Assembly (NCBI GenBank): GCA_913060875.1
Contig: CAJXSL010000016.1
Coordinates: 62,001-126,000, forward strand
Direction of reading: 5' to 3'
DNA length: 64,000 nt
From: an uncultured Desulfobacteraceae bacterium
GTDB taxonomy: Bacteria; Desulfobacterota; Desulfobacteria; Desulfobacterales; UBA5852
Below the pieces are notes generated by a model, which was not told the DNA's origin, made no database searches, and saw only the letters and a list, made by a program, of their open reading frames with translations. Position 1 is the stretch's first letter; each line of letters begins with the position of its first letter. A program made the translations under genes and the position numbers. Of the stretch, positions 16,240 to 25,731 are shown one piece after another.

Positions 16240-17646
16240 ATGCTGGGCAAGCGCAGCGCGACGACGGAAAAAATCCTCATACTTGGCCTGGGCGGCGTTG
16301 GCGCCTATCTGGCCAAACGGCTGGTCCATGAAGGGTATGCCGTTACCGCCATCGAACCGGACGGCCGGCTGATACGGCATATCGACGGCCAGGTCGACGC
16401 CCGTCTGATCCAAGGATCGGCCATGAGCATCGACCGTTGGCGGGAAGCCAATGCCGAGACTGTGGATGTGCTAATCGCCGTGACCAACAATGATGCGGTC
16501 AATATGCTGGCGTCCATGATTGCCGACCGGTTCGGCATTGCCATCAAGATCGCCCGCGTTCGGTCGCTCGATTTCGGCAGCAAGGATTCCCTGCTCACGG
16601 CCGACGACCTCAAGATCGATTTGCTCATCCACCCCGAAGAGTTGGCCGCCCAGGAGATCGCACGGTTGGTCAAACGCACGGCCGGCAATGAAATCATCGA
16701 CATTGCCGATGGCCAGGCCCAGGTCATGGCCACCCGTGTCCATGAAGGATCGCCCCTGGCCCACCAGAAACTGAAAACCCTTTCCCGGACACATAGCAGC
16801 TTTCCCTTCAGGATCGTGGCCATTGCCCGGGGGATCAAGACCATCCTGCCCGGCGGGGATCAGGAAATCCTGCCCCAGGACCAGGTCTTGTTCATGGTGT
16901 CCAAGGAGGACATTCCTAAACTGATGACCCTGATCGGGGTCAAACAGCAGCGTCGCCACCGGGTGATGATTTTAGGGGGCGGCCTGGTGGGCTGCCGCGT
17001 GGCGGAACTGATAGGCAAGGGGGTTAAAGTCAAGATTATCGAAAAGGACGAAGACCGGGCCGCCGAGCTATGCCACCATCTGGAGTACGCTGAAGTACTG
17101 CACGGGGACGGATCCGACGCGGATGCCCTCGATCTGGCCGGATTGACGGATATGGACACCTTTATCACGGCCACCGGCGAGAACGAGACCAACATCATGA
17201 GTTGCATGCTGGCCAAACATCTGATGAACGACACCAACGACAATAAACACACCAAGGAACGCAAAACCATTTCCATGGTCAACAAGGAAGAATACCTGGT
17301 GCTGGCCGCCACCTCCGGTTCGGATATCGCCCTGAACAAAAAGGTGTTGGCGGCCAACGAGATCCTGAAGTTCATACGGCGGGGAGAGCTTCTTTCCGTC
17401 GCCCACCTGCATGGATTCGACGCCGAGGTCGTGGAGATCCTGGCGGCGCCAAACTCCCCCATCACCCGTACCCCACTTTCCAAAATCGATCCCTTTTATT
17501 ACGGGAAGATCCTTGTCGGCGGCGTCTTCCGGGAAGGACACTGGCAAATCGCCGTGGGGAAGACCCGTATCCTGCCCGATGAACGCGTAATCGTGTTCTG
17601 CAAGTCGATGCATCTGAAAGACGTGCACAAGCTTTTCATGGGGTAG
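16240..17646 (+). CDS. trkA: Trk potassium uptake NAD-binding protein
   Basis: Cytoplasmic regulatory subunit of the Trk K+ transporter, 468 residues with the full duplicated layout: RCK N domain (ILILGLGGVGAYLAKRL), RCK C domain, second N domain (VMILGGGLVGCRVAELIG) and second C domain. The length is typical of TrkA (~458). ATG 16240 is chosen: it has G-rich sequence at about the right distance, and the Rossmann motif starts 11 residues in. The open frame extends to 16120, and ATG 16231 is also possible. The partner trkH lies downstream on the other strand, with a four-helix-bundle gene between. Confidence 0.93.
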   Translation: MLGKRSATTEKILILGLGGVGAYLAKRLVHEGYAVTAIEPDGRLIRHIDGQVDARLIQGSAMSIDRWREANAETVDVLIAVTNNDAVNMLASMIADRFGIAIKIARVRSLDFGSKDSLLTADDLKIDLLIHPEELAAQEIARLVKRTAGNEIIDIADGQAQVMATRVHEGSPLAHQKLKTLSRTHSSFPFRIVAIARGIKTILPGGDQEILPQDQVLFMVSKEDIPKLMTLIGVKQQRRHRVMILGGGLVGCRVAELIGKGVKVKIIEKDEDRAAELCHHLEYAEVLHGDGSDADALDLAGLTDMDTFITATGENETNIMSCMLAKHLMNDTNDNKHTKERKTISMVNKEEYLVLAATSGSDIALNKKVLAANEILKFIRRGELLSVAHLHGFDAEVVEILAAPNSPITRTPLSKIDPFYYGKILVGGVFREGHWQIAVGKTRILPDERVIVFCKSMHLKDVHKLFMG

Positions 17647-17725
17647 CGCGGTTTCGTAAAACGTTCAACAGCGGTGTTGCGCTTCACCGCGTGTTGGCTG
17701 CGGCGTACCGGAAGGCTATACTTGA

Positions 17726-17758
17726 GGAGCCAGAAGTCAGGAGTCAGAATTCAGAATG
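17726..17758. repeat. Inverted repeat flanking the four-helix-bundle gene, left arm
   Basis: Contains CAGAAGTCAGGAGTCAGAAT followed by TCAGAAT. The right arm at 18103-18150 has, on the opposite strand, CAGAATTCAGGAGCCAGGAG and TCAGAATG. Such short inverted repeats often surround genes of the 23S-rRNA-intervening-sequence (S23/Avd-like) protein family. Confidence 0.65.
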
Positions 17759-18105
17759 GTGGAGAGATAGGAATCGAGCAATTTGCTTACTTCTTCTATT
17801 TGTATGGATAGTTCATGGGTGTCACCATAGCCAAGATCATGGGATAAAAGCAGGTAATAGCGTGTTTCTTCGAGAGAACCTTGGGAAATATTTAAGAACC
17901 GGGCCTTGTCTGGGCGTGTTCGTTTTTTAAAACCTTCAGCAATATTTGCAGGAATGGAGACAGCCGAACGCCTTAGTTGACTTGTCAATCCAAACCGCTC
18001 ATTTCGTGGAAAATTCTCACTCAATCGGTAAAGAGACAGTACCAGTTGATACGCTTTTTGCCAAACAACTAAATCCTGAAAACGTTTTGCAGGCGGTCGT
18101 TTCAT
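17737..18105 (-). CDS. Four-helix-bundle protein (S23/Avd-like)
   Basis: Protein of 122 residues. The characteristic family features are visible: RFQDLVVWQKAYQLVLSLY at the N-terminus, then SQLRRSAVSIPANIAEGF and a final SLEETRYYLLLSHDLGY segment. Members form pentameric four-helix bundles; function outside rRNA intervening sequences and diversity-generating retroelements is unknown. No reverse transcriptase or rRNA is nearby. ATG 18105 fits the family N-terminus; the longer frame runs into trkH. The gene and its flanking inverted repeats sit exactly between trkA and trkH, suggesting insertion. Confidence 0.88.
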   Translation of the reverse strand: MKRPPAKRFQDLVVWQKAYQLVLSLYRLSENFPRNERFGLTSQLRRSAVSIPANIAEGFKKRTRPDKARFLNISQGSLEETRYYLLLSHDLGYGDTHELSIQIEEVSKLLDSYLSTILNSDS

Positions 18106-18157
18106 TCTGACTCCTGGCTCCTGAATTCTGTCTTCTGCCCCTGTCTTTTTCCCCTCA

Positions 18158-19612
18158 TCATTTTTTCCAGAAGGAAGGATAGAAAATGACCAACGCGGAG
18201 AACATCTCCAGGCGTCCCACCAGCATGTTGTAGGAGAGAAACCATTTGCCCGCATCGGAGATAAAGGCATAGTTTTCCGAAGGCCCGATGGCCCCGAAGC
18301 CCGGCCCGATGTTCATGAGGGTGGCGATGACGGAACTCATGGCGGTGACGTAGTCCATATCGTCGGTGAGCACCATGACGCAGCCCCCCGCCAATACCAT
18401 GAAGATATTGACGATAAAATAGCAGACCGACAGATAGATAATGGAGTCGTCCACCGGTCGCTGGTTGAGGCGCACTGAGATGATGGCCATGGGCTGGAAA
18501 AAGATCTTCTTGATGGCGGCCGCCATGAACTTGCAAATCACAACGTAGTGAACGATCTTGATGCCGCTGGTGGTGGATCCGGCACAGGCCCCGATGAAGC
18601 AGACGGCATAGAGGAACATCTGGGCCGCCTGGGGCCATTGCTCGTAATCGGCGGTGGTGAAACCGGTGGTAGTCAAGAGACTGGTGACCTGGAACGTGCC
18701 GTAGCGGATGGCGTCCATGAGACCGTAGGTGTTGTCCTGCCACAGTATCCAGGAAACCACCCCGCAGAAAAACAGCATGAACCCCACGTACCAGCGGAAT
18801 TCCGTATTGATGCGCAGGGCCCGCCAATCCCCCAGGACCATCTGGTAAAACAGGACGAAGGTCATACCCCCCAGGAACATGAAAAGAATGATCACCCAGT
18901 CGAAATAGGCGTTGTTGTAGTGGCCGATACTGGCATTCCAGGGGGAGTAGCCGGACGTGGACACGGTGCCGAAGGCATGGCACAGGGCATCGAACAGGGA
19001 CATGCCGCCGATCCAAAGCATGAGAATTTCGGCCAGGTTCAGCACCATGTAGATGATCCACAGGCGCACCATGGTGTCCCGGTTGCGGGAGTGAAATTTC
19101 TCCTTGGTAATCACCTGGCCCGGGGAGGACTCCGCCCGGAAGATGCGTAGCCCCCCCATGCCGTGGGGCAGGAAGATGACCGTCAGGGTCAAAAAGCCCA
19201 TGCCCCCCAGTAGATGCGTCTCGCTGCGCCAGAAGAGCAGCCCGCGCGGCACCACTTCGATGTCGGTCAGGATCGTGGCCCCGCTGGTGGTGTAGCCGGA
19301 CATCATTTCAAAAAAGGCGTCGGTGAAGGACGGGATGGATCCATGCAGCATGAAGGGCAGGGCGCTCAAGGCGGAAACGAGGATCCAGCCGAAAACTGCG
19401 ATAAAGATGCCGTCTTTAATCCCCAGGTCGTGGTTCCGCCGGAAAAACCACCACAACGGCACCCCCAGCAACAGAATCAACACGGCCGAAACCAGCAGGG
19501 CCTGAAAATCGCCGCCGCCGTAGATGGCGGAACAGATCAGCGGCAACACCATGGAAATGCCGGTGACCATGAGCAGGGTGCCGATGACATGAAGGATGGG
19601 CAAGAGATGCAT
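18158..19612 (-). CDS. trkH: Trk potassium uptake channel protein
   Basis: Membrane channel subunit of Trk K+ uptake, 484 residues with about ten hydrophobic segments. The four P-loop filter regions are recognisable: MSGYTTSGATIL, VSTSGYSPWNASI, LTTTGFTTADYEQWP and FGAIGPSENYA. The protein ends shortly after the last helix (FYPSFWKK), normal for the family. It is transcribed toward trkA. The start at 19612 gives a regular first membrane segment. Confidence 0.94.
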   Translation of the reverse strand: MHLLPILHVIGTLLMVTGISMVLPLICSAIYGGGDFQALLVSAVLILLLGVPLWWFFRRNHDLGIKDGIFIAVFGWILVSALSALPFMLHGSIPSFTDAFFEMMSGYTTSGATILTDIEVVPRGLLFWRSETHLLGGMGFLTLTVIFLPHGMGGLRIFRAESSPGQVITKEKFHSRNRDTMVRLWIIYMVLNLAEILMLWIGGMSLFDALCHAFGTVSTSGYSPWNASIGHYNNAYFDWVIILFMFLGGMTFVLFYQMVLGDWRALRINTEFRWYVGFMLFFCGVVSWILWQDNTYGLMDAIRYGTFQVTSLLTTTGFTTADYEQWPQAAQMFLYAVCFIGACAGSTTSGIKIVHYVVICKFMAAAIKKIFFQPMAIISVRLNQRPVDDSIIYLSVCYFIVNIFMVLAGGCVMVLTDDMDYVTAMSSVIATLMNIGPGFGAIGPSENYAFISDAGKWFLSYNMLVGRLEMFSALVIFYPSFWKK

Positions 19613-19913
19613 GGGGCATTGTCCGAGTTATCGATGGATGGGGCCTTACCCGCCAGTATGCCTGTATTTTTATAGCCCACGACAGTGGAAAAATCAAAAC
19701 GCCGGGGAAAAGGCCTTCTCCAAGCCTTGATGCGTTTGCCCACCAGGCGATTCTTGCATTCCGACCATGGTGTCCTGAAGAACACTAAAAAATTGTTAAA
19801 GCATACCGGGCAAGGACCGATAATGTCCTTTCGGAGAGGACATTATCGTCGGCATAACGGCAAGCTTTCATGCCATTAATCAAAATTGAACCTTATTTCC
19901 CGGAGGAAACCCC
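19613..19913. promoter_or_regulatory. Divergent promoter region with a 12-bp hairpin
   Basis: Intergenic region between trkH (-) and the binding-protein gene (+). CGATAATGTCCT (19818-19829) and AGGACATTATCG (19837-19848) form a perfect 12-bp stem with a 7-base loop and no T-run. It could be an operator or an mRNA hairpin. AGGAGG-like sequence CGGAGGA precedes the gene at 19914. Confidence 0.5.
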
Positions 19914-20915
19914 ATGCGAAACGCGCTTGTTCTTGGCCTGATCTGTGCGATGTGTTTCATGTTAACCCTGCCCGCGGCGGCAAACCAGGGCAAAGTGCTC
20001 GTGGTGCAAAGCTACCATGCGGAATACGACTGGTGTGCCGGAGTCGATGGTGCCATTGCCGAGACGCTGTCGGCCGCCGGCGTTGACTACAAAACCTTCT
20101 ATATGGACACCAAGCGGAAAAGCGACGGTGACTGGAAAGTCGAAAGCGGCAAGCTTGCCGACCAGGAATTGAAAGCCTACCAGCCGGATGTCGTCATCAC
20201 GGTCGATGACAATGCGCAGGGGTTTTTTGCCAAAGCCTATGCGGGAGACCCGAGCGTATCGGTGGTCTTCTGCGGGGTCAACGCGGACGCTGAAAAGTAC
20301 AACTTCCCGGCTGCCAATGTGACGGGTATCTTGGAACGGACCTATCCCGGCCAGACCCTCGATTTGTTGAAACTGATCGATCCGGCAATTGAAAAAGCGG
20401 CCTATATCGCCGATGACAGCGGAACGGCCAGCCTGATCACGCCGCGCATCCAGGCCAAAGCCGGCAACGGCGAATTGCCCGTTGAGATTGTCGCGTTCGA
20501 TCGTCTCTCTACTTTCAGTGAATGGCAGGCAGCGATACAGAAATACAATGCCGATGCATCTGTCGGCGCCCTGATCATTCCCCTGTACCATACCGTCAAG
20601 GACGCTTCGGGCAATCGCATGAAGCCCTCTGATGTCATGGCCTGGGCGGTGGACAACTCGACCAAACCCATCGTCGGCTTCTGGCCGTTTTCCACGGATG
20701 ACGGCGCCTTGTGTGCCGTCGTAGTCGATCCCAAAGAACACGGTTATGTCGCGGCAGCCATGACCCAGGAGGTTTTGGGCGGCAAAAAGCCTGGCGATAT
20801 ATCGATGGTTACCAATCAGGATGGCTTTGCCATCATCAATGTCAAAACCGCCGAGAAACTGGGGGTCGGTGTCGACTACGACATTTTGCAGAATGCCAAC
20901 AAGGTCATTGAATAA
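19914..20915 (+). CDS. Orphan ABC-type substrate-binding protein (PF04392-like)
   Basis: Secreted binding protein of 333 residues with a signal peptide ending near AAANQG. The start of the mature protein (KVLVVQSYHAEYDWCAGVD) and VVFCGVNADAEKY resemble the ABC_sub_bind family, which has type-I binding-protein fold. No permease or ATPase lies nearby. The next gene, 158 bp downstream, is a chemoreceptor, so the protein may present a ligand to that receptor; this is inference. A strong RBS (GGAGGA) precedes the ATG. Confidence 0.85.
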   Translation: MRNALVLGLICAMCFMLTLPAAANQGKVLVVQSYHAEYDWCAGVDGAIAETLSAAGVDYKTFYMDTKRKSDGDWKVESGKLADQELKAYQPDVVITVDDNAQGFFAKAYAGDPSVSVVFCGVNADAEKYNFPAANVTGILERTYPGQTLDLLKLIDPAIEKAAYIADDSGTASLITPRIQAKAGNGELPVEIVAFDRLSTFSEWQAAIQKYNADASVGALIIPLYHTVKDASGNRMKPSDVMAWAVDNSTKPIVGFWPFSTDDGALCAVVVDPKEHGYVAAAMTQEVLGGKKPGDISMVTNQDGFAIINVKTAEKLGVGVDYDILQNANKVIE

Positions 20916-21073
20916 TCGGCCTTGTTAACGTGAGGGATAAACATCCCACTGAATTAAAACGCCGGGGCTCACGAGGAGTCCCGGCAGCCCGACCTCCCCA
21001 CCCAGGCCGGCCAGAGTGCAGCCTGTAATGAGTATGGAAAGGCCGCCCCTATTTCGACACAAGGAGAGTGGTG

Positions 21074-22939
21074 ATGAAATTGAGCCTACAGAACAGAATT
21101 TTAGTAATAACGGTCAGCCTGATCCTGCTGGGTCTCGGATTGACATCCGGCTTTTCCTACTTTAAGGCCGGCGCCGCCCTGGAGCATGAGATTACCTCCT
21201 CCCTGACGAAAGAAGGGGACGCCCTGGCAACCACCTTTACCACGTGGTTTCAGGATCGGCGTCTGGATCTCGATACCTGGAGTGAACAGAAAATTTTCAG
21301 GGCGGCCCTGAAGGACAGCTTTATGGGCAAAGCCGCCCGCAAAACGGCCAACATCCAGTTCGCCAAACTGATGGAAAACTACGGCTACTATGAAAATATC
21401 TGCCTCGCTGATGTGAAGGGCACCATCATATCGGCGGCGGTGAGCGATGTCGTCAATAAAATCAACGTGGCCGAGCGCGCCTATTTCCAGAAAGCCATGG
21501 CGGGGGAGAAAACCGTATCCGATGTAATCAAAAGCAAACAGAGCGGCGGTGCGGTGTTTGTCATTGCCGCGCCCCTGGTGGAGAAAAAGAAGGCTGTCGG
21601 GGTTCTTTTCAGTGTGGTCAGCATGGATCGTTTCAGCGAGAAGTTCATCGACACCATCAAGGTCGGCACGGCAGGATACGCCATGATTTACCGCTCGGAC
21701 GGGATGGTCATCGCCCATCCGGACCGTGAGGCCATTTTAGAGGTGAATGTCAATGCCATGACCGGGGAAGCTGACAACGAAGACACAGGATACATTCGCT
21801 TTACGGCGCAGGAGGCGGATTGGGTGATGGCCTACCATAGACTGCCGGTCATGGGATGGGCGGTGGCGGTCTGCGCCTTGCCGGATGAACTGCTGGCACC
21901 GGTGAGATCGCTGGGCTTGTTCAATCTGGCCGTATCCGCCATTATCCTCATCCTGGCTGTGGTTGCCATTTATTGGACGGTTCGAAGCCTGTCCCGGCAA
22001 ATCGACCGCATTGTCAGGGGGCTGAACGCCGGCGCCGATGAGGTAAGCTCGGCGGCAGACGAGGTCTCCGCGGCCAGTCAGACCCTGGCGGACGGATCCT
22101 CCCAACAGGCGGCCGGAGTAGAAGAGACGTCCTCTTCATTAGAGGAAATGGCTTCGATGACCAAGCAGAATTCCGATAATGCTCTCACAGCGGACAGGTT
22201 GATGCAGGACGCCAATAGCATCATAACACGGGCAAACACTTCCATGAGTGACATGGTTGCATCGATGGAGGCGATTACTCAAACCAGTGAAGAGACGCAA
22301 AAAATCGTCAAGACAATCGATGAGATTGCGTTTCAAACGAATTTGCTGGCGTTAAATGCGGCTGTTGAGGCGGCCCGCGCCGGCGAGGCCGGGGCCGGGT
22401 TCGCCGTTGTTGCCGATGAAGTCCGCAACCTGGCCATCCGGGCAGCCGAAGCGGCACGAAACACGTCAAACCTGATCGACGAATCGGTGGGCCAGATTAA
22501 GCGCGGGTCCGAACGCCTCAATGGGACCAATAAGGATTTCAGTGATGTGGAAACCAGCACCGGCAAGGTGGCAGAGCTCATATCGGAAATTGCTGCGGCC
22601 TCCGAAGAACAGGCCCAGGGAATTGAACAGATCAACGGGGCCGTGACCAGCATGGATAAAATCACCCAGCAAAATGCGGCTACGGCCGAAGAATCGGCCA
22701 GTGCATCCGAAGAACTGAATGCCCAGGCGGAACAGATGAAAACCATGGTCGCTGATATGGTGGCCTTGGTGGAGGGACGCCGGAGGAAGATGGACGCAAG
22801 CAGATCTACAGGTCGTGCAGTTTTATCGCAGTTCACCTCGTCTTCTTCGCGGGACGCTGCTGATAGCAAAGTGCAAGGGACCCCGGTTCCCGGAAAAATA
22901 ATTCCTTTGGCCGAAGAGGAACCGTTTGACGATTTTTAG
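21074..22939 (+). CDS. Methyl-accepting chemotaxis protein with periplasmic Cache domain
   Basis: Chemoreceptor of 621 residues. TM1 is at about residues 8-30, followed by a dCache-type sensor (to ~275; [19 protein letters not shown] and [18 protein letters not shown]), TM2 at about 280-300, and a long coiled-coil signalling domain. The conserved hairpin tip reads [23 protein letters not shown] 21074 follows AAGGAG by 7 nt; a GTG at 21068 overlaps that site and is less likely. No CheA/CheW genes are in the window. A strong terminator follows. Confidence 0.95.
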   Translation: MKLSLQNRILVITVSLILLGLGLTSGFSYFKAGAALEHEITSSLTKEGDALATTFTTWFQDRRLDLDTWSEQKIFRAALKDSFMGKAARKTANIQFAKLMENYGYYENICLADVKGTIISAAVSDVVNKINVAERAYFQKAMAGEKTVSDVIKSKQSGGAVFVIAAPLVEKKKAVGVLFSVVSMDRFSEKFIDTIKVGTAGYAMIYRSDGMVIAHPDREAILEVNVNAMTGEADNEDTGYIRFTAQEADWVMAYHRLPVMGWAVAVCALPDELLAPVRSLGLFNLAVSAIILILAVVAIYWTVRSLSRQIDRIVRGLNAGADEVSSAADEVSAASQTLADGSSQQAAGVEETSSSLEEMASMTKQNSDNALTADRLMQDANSIITRANTSMSDMVASMEAITQTSEETQKIVKTIDEIAFQTNLLALNAAVEAARAGEAGAGFAVVADEVRNLAIRAAEAARNTSNLIDESVGQIKRGSERLNGTNKDFSDVETSTGKVAELISEIAAASEEQAQGIEQINGAVTSMDKITQQNAATAEESASASEELNAQAEQMKTMVADMVALVEGRRRKMDASRSTGRAVLSQFTSSSSRDAADSKVQGTPVPGKIIPLAEEEPFDDF

Positions 22940-22953
22940 TAAGCGTCAACACG

Positions 22954-22990
22954 AAAAGGCCCGGGGAGGTTGCGACTCCCCGGGCCTTTT
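22954..22990. terminator. Bidirectional terminator
   Basis: AAAAGGCCCGGGGAG (22954-22968) and CTCCCCGGGCCTTTT (22976-22990) form a perfect 15-bp stem with A-run and T-run at either side. It can serve the chemoreceptor gene (+) and the hdr-met operon (-), which converge here. Confidence 0.95.
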
Positions 22991-23022
22991 GTGTGTTACC
23001 CCTCCAAGATGTTTGGCCTGCT

Positions 23023-24132
23023 TCAGGCGGTTTTCCCCTTCACCAGATTGTCGTGCATTTGCTGGGAATAGGCCTTTTTCTTGTCCGAGGCCGTTTTGAC
23101 GGTTTTCAAAATGGCCTTTGGTTTGATTTCGGCCTTGTCGAAATCAAAGAGTTCGACGGTCTTGTTGCGGGCGTCGGCCATGATGGCCCGGCCCACCGGC
23201 GAGCGGGTAATGACGGTGGTCCAGCCTTCTTCAGCCCCCAGACCGCCGAAGGAGATATCGGCGTACTCGGCGGAATAGTCCGCGCAGTAGTGGCAGGCGA
23301 AGCGTTTCATGAATTCCAGCTTGTCCAGCGGAATCAGTTTCTTTTCACCCGTGTTGAGTTTAAGGATCAGGTGGTCGCGCAGATTGACTTTGGCCACGTT
23401 CTCCCATTGGAACCCGCCGATGGTTTCCAGCTCCTGCTTTTCCTTGGCATCGAATAGGAAATTGCCCGAGCAGAAGAGGCCCAGGGTGTAGCGGATGGAA
23501 TCCGAAGGAACAATGCCGAGGGCTTCGATCTTGCGCAAGGCCTTGATCTGGCAGGGAGTGCCCACCAGGGCTACCCGGCGCAGGCCCTTCTGCACCATGG
23601 GGCGAAATTCCTGCACGGTGGGGGCGTAGGTCGAATAATCGTGACCGAAATGCTTCATGCCGTGGGAACTGTCGAGATAGAAGCCGGCCGCATCGATGAT
23701 TTCCTGCCGCGACGTGGCCAGCCAGGGATCCCGTTCAAAAGGGCCGGTCTGGCGGGTTACAATGGCGCCGTCGATGTGCCCCCGGTCGAACAGGTGCACC
23801 AGCAGGGCCGTCACCACGCCGCCGTCGGTGGCCTTGTCCCGTATGGCAGGATCGATGGCTCGGGCAACGGTGGTGTCCAGGACATGCCCCATGGGGGGCT
23901 CCCAGCCAGCCACCTTCTTGGTTTCCTCCTGAAGTTCGTCGATCTCGGGACAGATGCTGTAGCACAGGCCGCACTCGATGCATTTTTCGCGGTCGGCATA
24001 GCGGGGCACCCCCTCTTCACTCAGTTCCAAGGCGCCGTAGTTGATCGAGGTGCAAAAGGTCACGCAGCCGCCGCAGTGGTGACATAGGCCCGGATTCTGG
24101 ACTTCTTCAATCAGGTCATCAAAGGTCTTCAT
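23023..24132 (-). CDS. FrhB-like F420 hydrogenase/dehydrogenase beta-subunit family protein
   Basis: Iron-sulfur flavoprotein of 369 residues. Two ferredoxin-type motifs lie at the N-terminus (CHHCGGCVTFC and CIECGLCYSICPE), followed by the FrhB-type domain with KATDGGVVTALL and VGTPCQIKALRKIE. The family transfers electrons between flavin and F420 or ferredoxin; in bacteria without F420 the acceptor is usually unclear. It is the last gene of the hdr-mvhD-metVF operon, 8 bp after metF, so it may provide a ferredoxin or flavin port for the methylene-tetrahydrofolate reductase complex. Confidence 0.9.
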   Translation of the reverse strand: MKTFDDLIEEVQNPGLCHHCGGCVTFCTSINYGALELSEEGVPRYADREKCIECGLCYSICPEIDELQEETKKVAGWEPPMGHVLDTTVARAIDPAIRDKATDGGVVTALLVHLFDRGHIDGAIVTRQTGPFERDPWLATSRQEIIDAAGFYLDSSHGMKHFGHDYSTYAPTVQEFRPMVQKGLRRVALVGTPCQIKALRKIEALGIVPSDSIRYTLGLFCSGNFLFDAKEKQELETIGGFQWENVAKVNLRDHLILKLNTGEKKLIPLDKLEFMKRFACHYCADYSAEYADISFGGLGAEEGWTTVITRSPVGRAIMADARNKTVELFDFDKAEIKPKAILKTVKTASDKKKAYSQQMHDNLVKGKTA

Positions 24133-24140
24133 GTCGCCTC

Positions 24141-25070
24141 CTAAACTTCAGGCCTGGGGTAAAGACCCGACGATTCAACGATTCCCGGGACTTTTTCTTC
24201 CCATTCGATGGCCATGATGTGAAATCCCCGCACGCCTTCAACTTCTTTGAGCCGCTGGATGGACTCGATGCACATTTTGATGCCCTCCTCAGCCTGTTTC
24301 TCTTTAGGCGTGTCGGCCAGGCGCTTGACCACTTCCTCGGGGACATCCATGCCCGGGACCCGGTTTTTCATATAGCGGGCCATGCCGGCCGATTTCATGG
24401 GGGTCAGGCCGGCCATGATAGCGGTTTTTTCATGGAGGCCCCGGTCCCGTACACCTTTCATCCATTCCTCGAATTTGTCGAGGTTGTAGATGCACTGGGT
24501 CTGGATGAATTCAGCTCCGGCCGCGACTTTTTTGGCCAGACGGGCCACCCGGATTTCGAAGGGGTCGGCAAAAGGGTTGGCGGCCGCCCCGGCAAACATT
24601 TGGGGGGGGCGTTTTATGTCGTCGCCACCTAAAAATTTGCCTTCATCCCGCATGAGACGCACGGTTTGCAGCAACTGCATGCTGTCAAGATCGTGGACGT
24701 TCTGCCCTTTGCTGCAGTCGCCGAAACTCTGATGGTCACCCGACAGGCAGAGGATATTGTTGATGTCCCAGTGGGCGGCCCCCAGAATGTCGCTTTGCAG
24801 GCCAATGCGGTTGCGGTCGCGGGTCACCATCTGAAGCACCGGTTCGATTCCCATGGTTTTGAGGCGGATACAGACTGCCAGGGAACACGTGCGGCAGACC
24901 GACGTCTGGTTGTCGGTGATGTTAATGGCGTCCACATAGTCTTTGATCATTTCGGCCTTTTCGATAATAGGCGTTGGGTCGCTGCCGCGGGGAGGACCGC
25001 ATTCGGAAGTAACGGCGAAGTGACCCGCAGCCAGGATCTTTTCCAGTTTGCTCGGTGTTTTAGCTGTCAT
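24141..25070 (-). CDS. metF: Methylenetetrahydrofolate reductase
   Basis: FAD-dependent TIM-barrel enzyme of 309 residues reducing methylene-H4F to methyl-H4F in the methyl branch of the Wood-Ljungdahl pathway. Visible features: TSECGPPRGSDPTPIIEKA at the N-terminus, DAINITDNQTSVCR, LSGDHQ and GAEFIQTQCIYNLD. The start at 25070 overlaps the end of metV by 11 bp; the upstream-open frame is only metV read otherwise. Neighbouring metV and hdrCBA-mvhD point to an acetogen/sulfate-reducer type enzyme rather than the methionine-biosynthetic one. Confidence 0.95.
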   Translation of the reverse strand: MTAKTPSKLEKILAAGHFAVTSECGPPRGSDPTPIIEKAEMIKDYVDAINITDNQTSVCRTCSLAVCIRLKTMGIEPVLQMVTRDRNRIGLQSDILGAAHWDINNILCLSGDHQSFGDCSKGQNVHDLDSMQLLQTVRLMRDEGKFLGGDDIKRPPQMFAGAAANPFADPFEIRVARLAKKVAAGAEFIQTQCIYNLDKFEEWMKGVRDRGLHEKTAIMAGLTPMKSAGMARYMKNRVPGMDVPEEVVKRLADTPKEKQAEEGIKMCIESIQRLKEVEGVRGFHIMAIEWEEKVPGIVESSGLYPRPEV

Positions 25071-25731
25071 GCTGCACATCCTCCCTGACCAGTTTGCGAG
25101 GGCCTCCGGCACGATCGGAAGACCAGTCTTTAATCGGAGTGAGTTCCTCGTATTGATCGAGTTGACCCAGCAGCTTCAACCGGTCGACGATCAGCTGCCA
25201 GGCACAGTCGACATCCTTGCTGATTTCACACTTGCCGTTGGTGGAACCGCCGCAGGGCCCGTTCATGACTCGCTTGGCGCAACGGGCAATGGGGCAGATG
25301 CCGCCGGTGCGCGCCAGGATGCACTGGCCGCAGGCCTGGCAGCGTTCGGTATAGACCCCCAATTCTTCGACGGCTCCCAGGAAAGTGGTATTCAGGCCCG
25401 GGTAGATCGGCTTGGGATAGTTTTCCGCCATGAATTGCACGCCGATGCCGCAGGCGGTGCTCAGCACCGCATCCGCCCACTCGATTCGGTCTTCGGCCTT
25501 TTCGAAGAATTCATGCTCGCACTGGCGTTCGATGCCGGAATCCTGGATATCGATGTCGACACCCTCCTGGGTCGCCTTCATGCGCAACATGGACGCCAGG
25601 ATTTCAGCCTCCTTGTTGCCCCCCTGCTGGCAGACGGCGACACAGGTGTTGCAGCCGAACACCAGGACTTTTTTGTGGTCTTTGATGTACTCCCAGAGTT
25701 CTTCAAGAGGTTTCTGCTCGCCCACGATCAT
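25060..25731 (-). CDS. metV: MetV, zinc/iron-sulfur partner of methylenetetrahydrofolate reductase
   Basis: Protein of 223 residues of the MTHFR C-terminal-like family. The N-terminal half has VLVFGCNTCVAVCQQGG and STACGIGVQ; the C-terminal half is rich in cysteines (CQACGQCILARTGGICPIA, MNGPCGGSTNGKC). In acetogens MetV forms a complex with MetF and links it to Hdr-type partners. Its ATG overlaps the mvhD stop (ATGA), showing tight coupling. Confidence 0.93.
   Translation of the reverse strand: MIVGEQKPLEELWEYIKDHKKVLVFGCNTCVAVCQQGGNKEAEILASMLRMKATQEGVDIDIQDSGIERQCEHEFFEKAEDRIEWADAVLSTACGIGVQFMAENYPKPIYPGLNTTFLGAVEELGVYTERCQACGQCILARTGGICPIARCAKRVMNGPCGGSTNGKCEISKDVDCAWQLIVDRLKLLGQLDQYEELTPIKDWSSDRAGGPRKLVREDVQHDS

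Noticed and set aside
17737-18105. Diversity-generating retroelement accessory (Avd) gene
   Set aside because: The protein is in the related four-helix family, but no reverse transcriptase, template repeat or variable-region gene was found nearby.
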